From: Gigaspora rosea
Taxonomy: Eukaryota > Glomeromycota > Glomeromycetes > Diversisporales > Gigasporaceae
DNA: 64,000 bases
NCBI GenBank assembly: GCA_003550325.1
Contig: QKWP01001072.1
Span: forward strand, 62,001-126,000
Direction of reading: 5' to 3'
Shown here: one piece after another, positions 46,107 through 56,969 of the stretch
Numbering within the stretch: the stretch's first letter is position 1
Layout of the letters: each line of letters opens with the position of its first letter
Made by a program: the position numbers and the translations under genes
The notes under the pieces: generated by a model
Seen by the model: only the letters and a program-made list of their open reading frames with translations
Told to the model about the DNA's origin: nothing
The model's database searches: none

Positions 46107-47701
46107 ATGAATTTCATTTTACCAAGAATGTTTAATACAGATTCTTTAAACTTTAATCGCGGCTTAATTATAAATGCACGAGGGATACAATTTTCCGATT
46201 TTTTATCATATAGTCTTAAATCAGAACCTGAAATAATTCCCTTAACAAATGCAACATTTGAAGCGGAATTAGTATTTTCGACGACAAAAAAAGATACCTT
46301 TTTGCTAAAAAATCATATTGATGATTTGGGATATGCTAGACAGATACCACTTATTAATGAGACTATAAGTCTTTTAAAAAATTCGCGAATGATGTTTATT
46401 TGAAAATACAAAATTTGCAAAGCATATTGATTATTGATAAAGAAATGATGAAACCATCAGGTGAATTGGTTACCAAAGTAAAAGATGCTCTTAAACATCA
46501 TGACCCATATCATGAACTTATGGAAGTGTTTAGAATTTACGGACACCTCTTGCCAAAAAAAGTAGCGCTTGGGCATAAAATATATCGACTCACTTGTTTA
46601 ACCATTGACGAAAATTCTTTAATGGAACCTAGTATTCGAAAAACACGATGGACAACTCGTGATTTTTCAGAGAGTGAACTTTATACTTTTTTGAACCAAT
46701 GGGACGAATATATGAGTACTCATAGCAGTTTCGATTTATCGTATTTAGTAACAATTGATGGTGGCTTAATCATGAGAAGTAATCTCAAAGATTGGATTAA
46801 ATCATGTTTAAGTAATCCAGATTCATTACAGATTATCAGTTGGATAGAATTGTATCCGTTGTATGAAATATTTGACTTACCCCTTCGCCTAGAAATTGAA
46901 TCAATTCTTGGACGTAACGGTCAACCTAATGTCAAAGTACTCATGAAAGGAACGATTCCAATTATGAATTCACCTTTTCGCTATCGGGTAAATTTTCCCG
47001 TTCGTTTCAAATCAAGTTTTCGGTAAAGTTATAACAAATGATGGAGAATCGAATGAAAAAGTGATTATAAAGTTTAAATCTATGGACATATGTGGATTCT
47101 TGGTGTTTATAGAGCATTCATTTGCTAATGAGTGAGTTTTATTTAAATTGTTTTTATTTATTTTAATCATGACATATGCTAATTATCTTCTGTCTTTAGT
47201 GAATTCTCATTAGTGGGCTCACAAATAGCTTGGATATTGATCGGAATACCTGCCAAAGTTGGATATTTTAGCACAAGTACAAGAAATATTAGCGTCTCAT
47301 GTTCTGGTGATGATTCATTTTATCCAACATCAGGGTTTGATTATTTTGCTCTTAAGCATAATATTCCGAAACATTTGCCACAAAGATCAATTTTTGTTGC
47401 TTCTATTACGCTAAATGTTCCAAAAAATCTACCAAAAGATTCAATTTTTGTTACTTCATTTAAATATCCTTCATCAAATTATGAGCCGAGTTTTATAGCT
47501 GATATTCTAAGTTACCAAGATGATAAAATTAAAATTAATGTGTACAATTCTATAAGTGATGATGAATATACTAGTCAGGAATTAAAATATTCAATCCAAT
47601 GGCATATTCTTGAAAATTTAAAATCTAGTAGTGTAGACTCATCTGAAACATTAGTTCATTTGGATGCTATAGGTCAAACCGTTTGTTTATTCAAAAAATA
47701 A
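46107..47701 (+). pseudogene. Broken host-type gene of unknown family (possibly MACPF-like)
   Basis: Begins MNFILPRMFNTDSLNFNRGL about 60 bp after a TATA box. Central text includes ATFEAELVFSTTKKD, EVFRIYGHLLPKKVALGHKI, DLSYLVTIDGGLIMRSNLKD and WIELYPLYEIFDLPLRLEIE. After a GTGAGT...TTTAG intron (about 47,132-47,200) comes SQIAWILIGIPAKVGYFSTS, and the frame ends at 47,701. The YGHxxPxxVxLG motif recalls MACPF-type proteins seen in Glomeromycotina (from memory, unverified). No secretion signal is visible. The frame is interrupted about twice. A gene fragment at 34.9-38.3 kb may be from the same family. Function not assigned; whether its RNA is made is unknown. Confidence 0.55.
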
Positions 47702-48300
47702 ATATGAAGATAATCTTCTTTATATTTTGTTCAACGGACCTTCTTTTCCTGTTTAGTATAAGTAAGATTTTATACAATCCATTAAAAATTATGTAAATCC
47801 GAGAAGGAATTTGTATATATTTAGCATGTTAATGTCTTAGCATGCAAACATGCGCTAAGGAATAAAATTTTATTAATTCCAAAAGTTCAAGTTAATTTTT
47901 CTTCATATTAATGTGCGAATGAACATAATAAAATGCTAGGAATTATGTTAATGTATAATATATTAAATCTAATGCATATAAGAAAGCAACTTTTAAGTTC
48001 AATAAAACAGTGATTCTTTTCAATTTGGTTTATAAAATAGAAGAAAATGAGCTATATAACGCTAAAGAGATCTTTATTTAATTTGATTCTTTTATATACA
48101 ACATTTTTCACTATTGTTTTTTTTTGAAGGTTCTGCACTGGATTTAATTGCTTGTATAGAGGCCTCTTTAGGAATTCTTGAAAAATATATATTTATTATA
48201 TGGGATCGCCCACAGCAAAAGGGTGTAATGAGACAATCATGTGATTTCGAGAAAATCACATGAGAGTGTCTAGGAGTATGCGAATTTTGAAAAATTTTAC
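47702..48300. other. 3' flank; no gene called
   Basis: AT-rich with AATAAA-type signals (near 48,000) that could end the previous transcript. A minus-strand frame at 48,092-48,340 is discussed under rejected items. Confidence 0.4.
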
Positions 48301-48303
48301 TTA

Positions 48304-49032
48304 TAGCGCTTTGCAAAAAAGTGTGACCCTGTGATTTCACGGTGATGATGACGGAAAATCTCTGTGATTCTTAATAGTTAATAAAAAATTCAAATTTAAA
48401 TTCATATATTAAATTATGCTTTCAATCATAGTTTCGATCAGCGATCATATATAAAAAATACGTCATTCCCAAAACTTATATATTTTGATATTTGTTTTTT
48501 TCGACAAACATATTTTCTTTCTTTTTACATAAATATTCCTTTAATACTTTGGTTATAATGGCTGACGTTCAAGAAACAAAGTTAAAATGTCGCAGAGGAA
48601 CATGTTTTAGTTGTCGAAAATGCTTGTATTGTGGAATTGACTTACAGCAAAGCATATGTAATTGCAACTTATCTGATGCGCCAAATAGAGTACGATTATT
48701 TAATCCTAATTGGGTGAAAGAGCAAATAGATTATGTTCGTCAAAAAAATAGCACTTTATAATTACTCACTAAGTACAAGAGAAACGTTTAGTTTTTCCTT
48801 GTGCTCTCGGTGTAATAGTTTTTTATTAAAATAATATTTTTCAAGTACATTATCGAAGCACATGTTTTGAAGATCTAAAGCATTGTAATATTTTATATTG
48901 ATACGTAATTTTGATTTCAGCATCTTTATTGGAAATCAGTAAAATTCTCTTAGAATTGAAAAATCGCCTGATTTCCCGTGATTTTACATGACATCATGAT
49001 CTGCAGAGGTCACACATTTTTGCAAAGCGCAA
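48304..49032 (+). mobile_element. TA-flanked TIR element carrying a Cys-rich ORF
   Basis: The ends TAGCGCTTTGCAAAAAAGTG and the inverse TTGCGCTTTGCAAAAATGTG are flanked by TA (48,302-48,303, 49,033-49,034). The 195-bp elements at 68-262 and 58,672-58,867 have the same ends and a similar left interior (GTGACCCTGxGATTT, GATGATG). Only this copy has a gene between the ends, placed centrally with an AT-rich leader. Confidence 0.82.
48558..48761 (+). CDS. 67-aa Cys-rich protein, possible zinc-binding, inside a TIR element
   Basis: The frame from ATG 48,558 to TAA 48,759-48,761 is intact. Seven cysteines lie at residues 11, 16, 19, 22, 25, 34 and 36 (C-x4-C-x2-C-x2-C-x2-C-x8-C-x-C: KCRRGTCFSCRKCLYCGIDL, ICNC), followed by a basic/aromatic tail (NRVRLFNPNWVKEQIDYVRQ). 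The density of CxxC pairs suggests metal binding. I do not recognise the family. An in-frame ATG at 48,492 would add 22 hydrophobic residues resembling a signal or anchor; I prefer 48,558 because MADV is a typical start and the upstream part is T-rich leader-like sequence, but this is open. No intron is apparent. It could be a captured host exon, an accessory DNA-binding protein of the element family, or a host gene flanked by chance by the TIRs. Confidence 0.6.
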   Translation: MADVQETKLKCRRGTCFSCRKCLYCGIDLQQSICNCNLSDAPNRVRLFNPNWVKEQIDYVRQKNSTL

Positions 49033-49034
49033 TA

Positions 49035-50040
49035 ATTTTATCGATTCGATTAACTCTATCGATTCGATTTTGTCGGTTCCCTCCATTTCTTCGATAATAT
49101 CAACAAGCTCACACATATTTATTATAAATTTATAAAATGTAAATTTATTAAGCTTAACAAGATGTGCGCTTGCTACTGCATGCGCTGGGGATTTCCTTTT
49201 ATTAGTATTATTATATTATTATTATTATTATTGTTATTATTAGAGTTCAAAATCGATTCTATTTTTCTCGCCTGAAAACCGGTTTTATATATAAACAAAT
49301 AACACCGGTTCCGAGGACATTAATCTATTGTATTTTTGATTCATATTATTAATATATTTTCCAAGTGAATGCGAAGCATTGATTTGTATGTTTAAATTGT
49401 CGAATCCTTTATTTTTGTCACTGGGATCATTGTGTTATTTTTTAAATATTACTTGTATCGTAAACGTTCATTTGCATAAATAAAAAGTGATAAAAAAAAA
49501 CATAAATTTGCATAAAAAACCTGCTTTATAAATTTAAATAAAAAAAAAACGCAGTATCAATAAAAAAAACACAACAGTAAAAATTCGCATGATTAAAAAG
49601 TTTGAACAATTTTTACATTACAACGTGGAACGCACTCACATCGTTTTGTACATGGTAAATTGCTTCTTTCCTCTTTTTCTTGCAAAGTGTAATGTCAGTT
49701 TTCACTTGAATTAACATCCGAATTGACGATTTCAATAATTTCCAGGGCTAATGGGCTTTTAAAACACTCTATTCATGAATGTATTCATGAATAGCGACAT
49801 CGACTACTTTTTGCATTATAAAACAATACCACATATAAATCTTTTTAATTGCATGTTAAAATTTTATTATAATTAAAAAAAAACATAAGCATAGTAAAAA
49901 AAAACTTTCACCAGGATTTTGTCTTGACTATTTTGTCTTGACTAGCATGTTTCATTACTTGGCCACAGTACAAATTATAAATTTTTAATAAAATAAGCAA
50001 TTTTGAATTGTTTTAATTGTTAATTAGAATTTTTCTAAAT
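49035..50040. other. No gene; ATT microsatellite at 49,199-49,243
   Basis: TTATTATTATTATTATTG-type repeat at 49,199-49,243; otherwise AT-rich spacer without ORFs. Confidence 0.5.
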
Positions 50041-50044
50041 AAAC

Positions 50045-50300
50045 ATGGGGAGTTTGTATACGGGTAATAACAGTTGATTTGCAAATCCGTGTAACATGCC
50101 AATCGAACCAATTTTTACAACGAAAAATAAACCCTTTCTTATAGTTAGGGTAAGTGGGTTTAAGATTGGGGCGATGGTTAGTTTATACCGAAATTTCTCA
50201 AGGAATTTTTTTGTTAGAAGCCAAAAGGTGGTTTCATAATCAAAATTTTGCGATACCAGTTGGTTTTTACATTACCCGTGTACCGTGTAAATAGAAATTC
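50045..50300. repeat. GTTTATACC-family repeat
   Basis: Contains GTTTATACCGAAATTTCTCA, GGTGGTTTCATAATCAAAAT and end-like GGGTAATA / TTACCCGTGTA pairs. It aligns with 31,800-32,150 and more weakly with 16,020-16,290. Confidence 0.6.
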
Positions 50301-50406
50301 TCTTTTAATTATACCAGCATAAATAATTTGAGTTATTCAATATTTAAAATTTGGTCATGTGATTCGCTTAGTGGTCTCATGTCACGTGATTCTGCTCCGC
50401 TTTAGA

Positions 50407-50710
50407 ATCTACCCCATCAAAAACTCACCCCACGTGATTATTGGCCAATAAAAGTCCATAATTTGGTGTAACGTAACACGATCAGGAAAATTCTCTCAAA
50501 ACGTCTCTTTTGTTAAAAAAAGCTTATTTCTCAAAAGTTTGTATAAGAAACCACTTTATTTAACTAAAAAAAGTTTTCCTTGAGCGATTTTACTATATAA
50601 CGACCTAAACCCAAACCCTAACTGAGCACTCACCCTAACCTTAACCTAACATAAACGAACTTGAAAGAATTTGGTACTGATCACGTGGGGGTGAAATTTT
50701 GATGGGTAGA
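50407..50710. mobile_element. MITE with ATCTACCCCATCAAAA ends
   Basis: The ends ATCTACCCCATCAAAAACTC and the inverse of TTTTGATGGGTAGAT pair over ~30 bp including CACGTGA. The flanks TCCGCTTTAGA and TCCGCATCAGA (50,396-50,406, 50,711-50,721) match 9 of 11. The centre resembles the GTTTATACC family in inverse orientation. Confidence 0.7.
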
Positions 50711-50825
50711 TCCGCATCAGACGACCCCATTTTGGACCTGATGACCTCTCACAAGGACAATTACAATATTCCTAATTTGGAATGTTCCTACCTGTAATCA
50801 TGTGCATTGTAAAACTGATATACGT

Positions 50826-51583
50826 TGTGAAGGGCTCCCTACGCCCGTGATAGAACTAGTTTCTTTTCTTTGTTGATATTTTTCTATTTCCTTCTCTTTC
50901 CTTCTTTGTCTTTCTCTTTTCTTCTTTACTTTGCCCAATATACATAGCCCCATATATAGTACTGTAGTAAATTGTTTCCTTATTGGTAAACGCCCATGAA
51001 CTTATTCGCGAAATTCACTTTCGCGCCTTTATTCACTTTGTTGCATTTATTCGCTAAGTCGCATTTATTTGCTTTCGCGCATTTATGCACTAAGTTCAGT
51101 GGCGGAAACCTGTATGAAAGTAGGATTAGTGCAGTAATGTAAAAGTATAAATACGATGTCTCTTGTCTTTAGAGCAAGATAGCTTTTTGAGCTCAGAACT
51201 CAAGCCAATGTCGTATAGTAATAATCTTCGAAATTAGAGTAGAAGTGTTATAAGTTAGTACTCCCGATATAATAAATAAACTGTTACTGATATTGATATT
51301 AATATTATAAACCGATACTTTCACGATACGAATTGAAGTATTAATCTCGTGACCCTATATTAGAGTCACGTGATATAATCGAAAGACCCTAGTTAGTCGA
51401 ACCAAGTATCCCCGCCTTCCAAGACCCTCCGAACCTTGAGACCCGGACCAAATTAACCATGCCTCTTTCTGCCTGCCAGTTCAAGGTTTAGAAGTCTTGA
51501 GTGCCGGGATTGAGTTGATTTAGTTAGTGTTATTAGTGTATAGCCGATATAGATATCGGTAGGGTCAAGCACGCCCCTTCTCA
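50826..51583 (+). repeat. 5' LTR
   Basis: Contains a TATA box (TATAAATA, 51,146-51,153) and, downstream, AATAAATAAA-type polyadenylation sequence near 51,270, in the usual U3-R-U5 order. Confidence 0.9.
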
Positions 51584-51645
51584 ATTGGTGGTAACTATGA
51601 GATAGAACTTCACCAACCCGAAAACTGAGAGATGAGTATGCCAAA

Positions 51646-51864
51646 ATGGACCAGTACTATTATCACTCCGTACCAGAATCAGCTGCAAGATACCGATACT
51701 CAAATAAAGGTGCTCAATATCAAGCAAAGGAGATAAGACCACCGGTAACCCAAAGAGACTTCGGAGTGAAAAGATGGTGCACTTATTGCCACAAAAACGG
51801 ACACATAGTTGGTCAATGTCCAGAAGTGAAAGAAACTAGAAGAACTATGTGCCGCCTTATCTGA
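51646..51864 (+). CDS. Gag-like fragment with CCHC zinc knuckle (fossil)
   Basis: A short frame with CTYCHKNGHIVGQC, a perfect C-x2-C-x4-H-x4-C knuckle as in retrotransposon Gag nucleocapsids, placed about 60 bp after the 5' LTR. It is part of the broken LTR element; the rest of the Gag region is not recognised by family. Confidence 0.7.
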   Translation: MDQYYYHSVPESAARYRYSNKGAQYQAKEIRPPVTQRDFGVKRWCTYCHKNGHIVGQCPEVKETRRTMCRLI

Positions 51865-51904
51865 AGCTTTAACCGATAACCAAATAACCAAATTCCAAGA
51901 GATC

Positions 51905-53083
51905 GTGAATGAAATCTTTGGAAATAATTATATTGATGATATGCAACTTCCCTATGCTCTGGAATTAGTGCTTGAAATATTAGAAGACCTTACTAATTAT
52001 ACAAGTACTGAAGAAGTGCTGATTGTATACTTACCGCCGTATATCCATGTGACCTCGTCTAGGAAAAATCGACCTCCAATAACCCCTACAGCAAAAGTTT
52101 TCTTACCAAAACCCCGATATAAGAAGGTCCCAGTGACCGAAGTTCTCGATACATATATCGCCCTAGAAGAACCTCTTGAAGGTAATAAGCCTAGTTATAA
52201 AGAGGAAAAGGCTGACCTGAACCGAATTCTCCAAAATATTGCTGCTGATTGCGAGGCCATCCTACGGAAATTGACTCCGACGAGTATCGGAATTAGAAAG
52301 AATGAGAAGAAAGAAAAAGAAGAATTTTCAACAGCTTACCTGCAACGTAACAAAACTAGCCATTTGGAGAAAACGTATAGTCTTGAATTCTACTAGCGAA
52401 AAGAAATTGAAGTCGAAATTATAAACGATGAAGGCCTAGAGGAAAGTAACAAAGAGGCGTTAGTCAAAGTCAAGGATGCAAAAGAGGATCAAACCAAGCA
52501 ACCCCTAGAGAGAAAAACCTTGCGACTTGCCTGTGACAACTGGACAAGGAAAGTTAGCAAATTTCGAAAAGTTTCAAGCAAGGAACCAATTGGAATAAAA
52601 CTCACCGAAATCAAAGAAGCGCCAGATATTGGCAGCGATCTCCTAAATGAAATTGAAAACAAGACATTGGAATGGAACCTAAAATCGGCAGAAGGTCTTG
52701 AGAAAGCATCCAAAGATACGCCGAAAGTTAGTGACTACTATCGAAAGGGAATTGGAGTAGAGAAGAATGAGAATAAGGCAATCAATCTTTGCCAAAAGCC
52801 TGTGGAGAAAGCACCCGAATTTCTGGAATGGTTCTTAAAATCTGCAGAAAATAATGATTCGAAGGGACAATATGGTCTTGAATTCTGTCCACTAAAAAGA
52901 ATCTATCTGGAAAAGGTTAATTATCAGGCATGCAATTATTATCAAGAATCGTTTGAAGTGAGAATTACTAAAGGAACCAGTACCTCGGGTCCTCGTCGAA
53001 AAAGGGGAACTAAAACCGAAAAATATAAGACGCTAGTACAACCGCAAATTGGAATCGCAGAAGTGGTTGATAAGACCCTTTAA
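51905..53083 (+). other. Interior of the LTR element: charged region, then Sel1-type repeats
   Basis: Open stretches rich in K and E are followed at about 52,730-52,950 by Sel1-type text (YYRKGIGVEKNENKAINLCQ, EWFLKSAENNDSKGQYGLEF). Further Sel1-like traces are at about 54,160-54,250 (VSNCYQNGFGV) and 56,030-56,070 (DGIGVEKDE). The Sel1 units probably came from host Sel1 genes of the kind at 0.3-2.6 kb. Fossil state; breaks not detailed. Confidence 0.6.
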
Positions 53084-56000
53084 TGCCTACAAATGTACTG
53101 GTTACCCGCTCTAGTATTCGATCCTGGTGGAAGTAATTGTCTGGACGCTTTGCTCTAAGAAAAATAATATCGTTAGAAATAAAAAAAAAAGAAGAGCTTC
53201 AAACCACTGAAAAATAACTATAGAAGTAATAGTTGGCCTTAAGCAAATACCAAGTCATCCAGTGATGAAAATATCAAACACCCGTGGTTATTGTTAGACC
53301 TAAAAGAAAATAAGAGAGAATTAATAATCGATCAATTAGCCATATTTATAGGGAATCACAAGCTAATTACCTTATATATCTGATCCCATGCCACCTATTG
53401 TGATCAACAATCGAAGCCTCATTGTTCAAATCTCGTGATGCCGATATTGATTAACCAAGCCATCAAAATTGTGATACGGGACCGCCATCAAGTGCTGCCG
53501 CAACCGAAAGGATATTCTACTCTTAACAAAGGCTCTAGAAGATAACTAGAAGAAGTGGATTAGTACTGTTTGACTCAAAAAAAGTGAAAAAAAAGAGAAA
53601 TATTAAAATCGATTAGTCAACACTATACTTATCTGATTCAAGAACCACCCAAGCCTTCGGTCTTGTTGCCCTATTAGATTAACACAGTCGATAGAAGTAA
53701 GAGAAGGTATCAATTAGTAATCGATACCTTATATAAAAAAAAAAAAAAAGCTGATGAACATGAAGCATTCATCTATTACCAAAAATCTTCTCGGATGGGT
53801 AGTGACTGTGGAACATAGTATATCGGCATTACAAATCTATGTAATCCACGGGACAAATTTACCACACACTCCAGGGCATGACATACTGTACTATCCACGA
53901 GCCCATTGGCAATGCAACCACAAAGAATTGGTCAATTATGACTTGAAGTGCCTGCTGAATATTGCAGGATGGGTTTCTAGACAAGCGAAACAACGAATTA
54001 TAGTTGTAGGGTGTGCAGCTACCCTTCATTTAGAAGATTGGATGATCATTAGATATATCCCATAGATGCATATAGACTCCGTAAAGAAGTCATACTCCAA
54101 CTTCTGACGATCATATTTGATAAAAAAAAATAAAAAAAAATAGGGGCTGCGGATATGGGCAATGTTGGAGAGATTTTAGAAGTTAGTAATTGTTATCAAA
54201 ATGGATTCGGTGTACCGAGAAGATATACAACGAGCTAATCATTGGTATAGAAAGGAAGGAGCTGTAAAAAGGATAAACAAGTCATCATATAAGAATATCA
54301 ATGATAATTTGAAAAAAATATATATTAGAAAAGTATCAACTGTCGCGGATTCCTTATAATGAATTCGGGAAAATACAAGAGATAGGAAGAAAACGAACAA
54401 GACTCTTTACCAAATACGGCGATAAAAAAAATTGCATAGTCGACCGAAAATAGGCCTCAAAGAATAAAAGAAAGGTGACTTACTCGCAGTTTCACAAAAG
54501 CTCCCGATACAGCTTCCCGGGTTGCTAGTGACAAATCCTAGTCGAAAGCAAAATCAGAGAAAGAAGTTAGGAAAGTCAAGAGAAAAAAAACCAAAACGAC
54601 AAACAAAAAGTAACAAAAAAAAAAAAAAAAAGACGGTCGATAGGCAAGGAAACTTAAGTCTTGTAACGAGATATTGGAACAATATAAAGTAAAGGGGCAA
54701 AAGACTTAGTAATCAGCAAAAATAGTTGTATTTATATAAATCCCCCAATTGATCATCAATTACCTCATTCGGCGAACAATTACATGCTCCGTAAATCCAT
54801 TCCCGTTGTTGACCTATAAAAAATTACACAAAAACGGGCATAACTCTCGATCCAGTAATTAGAATTCAATGAAACAACCACCATTCGACTCAGCTCGATG
54901 AGACGGTTCGAATGAGCTATAGATCATCCCTGTACGACCATTGGTTACCAAGATCGGAACCAATAGATGATCAAGTATCGGATCTACAATTTGATTGGCT
55001 AGGCGATCTACTGCGCGCCAAAACGCATATATGGCATTTATAAAACATGTCATATTTATAGCATATATACTCTATATTTTATTTATAACACATATATCAT
55101 TTATTTCATATATTACATTTATATCATTTATACTATATATTTTATTAGTAATAGATATAGCATTTATTGCACATGTAATAGATATAGTCCGTTACATTTG
55201 TGAAAAACAAAAATGTATAAAAGCGGCCGATGTGGACCCCAAGTTCAACATCGAGTCTTCATACTCTTTCACTAATAAAAACAACTATTAACTACACAAA
55301 TTAAACAATTATTAGTATCCTCATATACTTCTAATTGTAGCCTCTTTCGTAATTGCAAATTGCCTTAAATCTTCTTTGTTAAGTTTTATTAAAAAACGCC
55401 TTCCGACTTAGATATATCACAGTAACAAAGTGAGGTTACACAAAGTGTTCACTGTCTAAGATCGCTCTAGTTACCTAATATCTTTGAAGAAGTGGATATA
55501 GGATAACACCGTACTCTGCCAATACGTGGAATCATCCTAAAGCCGGATCAAAAATTACATCAAGCCCAATTGTCAACCCGATAGTTCTTGTCCCGTGACC
55601 CCCTGTAAGGTTCAAAAAAAAAACAGACCCAATATTAGAGCATGGTTGATCGGGATGAGATAGGGCGAGCTGTGGGGCCCTATCAGTAAAAAGAAGGATC
55701 AGAGCCAAATTAATAATGGACCTGGCGGTAGAGATAGAATTGAAAGAAAGAACTTGATAATTCAATAATTCAACTGTGCCTGTAGTAATGAATACCAGGA
55801 TGGGATAGGGCGAGTAAGGTCCTATCTGCGAAAGCCAGTGGAATTATTGACACAGAAGCCACAAAAGTAATTGGAACGGAAAGAAGGAAGGAAACGTCCG
55901 CATTACCTGCTGGATAAGACTCAAGAGAAGCCCCAGAGGAATGTCATAGTGTATCTCCACGTATGTTGCAGGCTCATGAGAAGAGCCAGAAAATGAATCT

Positions 56001-56208
56001 ATAAAAGTATCCATGAGAGTAGAAACTGTTATAAAGATGGAATTGGCGTTGAAAAAGATGAACAGGGAAGACTAAAGAAATGTACCTCGAACGCAGAAAT
56101 CCAACAGTAACTCCAATCCAGTCTAGGTTGTTGGTGCCCTAGCTTAGAAGAAGTATCCAAGCCTTGATACCCTTTTTCTTGTGGAACTCGAAAATAAGGG
56201 TGGGAGAA
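53084..56208. other. Rest of the LTR element interior, no domain recognised
   Basis: Less AT-rich than the surroundings, with several A-runs. An AT-rich patch at 55,020-55,200 (ATTTATA repeats) is followed by TATAAAAGCGGCC near 55,216, which could be an internal promoter or part of another element. No polymerase or integrase motif was found on either strand. Confidence 0.45.
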
Positions 56209-56965
56209 TGTAAAGGGCTCCCTACGCCCGTGATAGAACTAGTTTCTTTTCTTTGTTGATATTTTTCTATTTCCTTCTCTTTCCTTCTTTGTCTTTTTCT
56301 TTTCTTCTTTACTTCGCCCGATATACATAGCCCCATATATAGTACTGTAGTAAATTGTTTCCTTATCGGTAAATGCCCGTGAACTTATTCGCGAAATTCA
56401 CTTTCGCGCCTTTATTCACTTTGTCACATTTATTCGCTAAGTCGCATTTATTCGCTTTCGTGCATTTATGCACTAAGTTTAGTGGCGGAAACTGTATGAA
56501 AGTAGGATTAGCGCAGTAATGTAAAAGTATAAATACGATGTCTCTTGTCTTTAGAGCAAGATAGCTTTTTGAGCTCAGAACTCAAGCCAATGTCATATAG
56601 TAATAACCTTCGAAATTAGAGTAGAAGTGTTATAAGTTAGTACTCCCAATATAATAAATAAACTGTTACTGATATTGATATTAATATTATAAACCGATAC
56701 TTTCACGATACGAATTGAAGTATTAATCTCGTGACCCTATATTAGAGTCTCGTGACATAATCGAAAGACCCTAGTTAGTCGAACCAAGTATCCCCGCCTT
56801 CCAAGACCCTCCGAACCTTGAGACCCGGACCAAATCAACCATGCCTCTTTCTGCCTGCCAGTTCAAGGTTTAGAAGTCTTGAGTGCCGGGATTGAGTTGA
56901 TTTGGTTAGTGTTATTAGTGTATAGCTGATATAGATATCGGTAGGGTCAAGCGCGCCCCTTCTCA
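56209..56965 (+). repeat. 3' LTR
   Basis: About 97% identical to the 5' LTR. The differences (roughly two dozen) are almost all C/T or G/A, most at CpG positions. Confidence 0.9.
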
Positions 56966-56969
56966 ACGT

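Larger units (their letters stand above)
50826..56965 (+). mobile_element. LTR retrotransposon, full-length outline, broken, apparently non-autonomous
   Basis: Two LTRs of 758 and 757 bp (50,826-51,583, 56,209-56,965) start TGT and end TCTCA, with ACGT on both outer sides (a 4-5 bp target duplication). A primer-binding-like TGGTGGTAACTATGAG follows the left LTR and a purine tract AAGGGTGGGAGAA precedes the right one. A gag-like zinc knuckle is near the 5' end of the interior; no protease, reverse transcriptase or integrase was recognised. The interior carries Sel1-type repeat sequence. Coding regions are broken many times. LTR identity of about 97% indicates a fairly recent insertion. Family beyond LTR retrotransposon not assigned. 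Confidence 0.88.

Noticed and set aside
48092-48340. Minus-strand frame ending KKNNSEKCCI, like a Rab-type prenylated tail
   Set aside because: Only the last ~25 residues look protein-like; no GTPase motif (GxxxxGK, NKxD) is upstream and the frame runs into the TIR of the 48,304 element.
55020-55300. Separate solo LTR or promoter inside the LTR element interior
   Set aside because: A TATA box and downstream pattern are present, but no inverted TG/CA ends or target duplication could be found.
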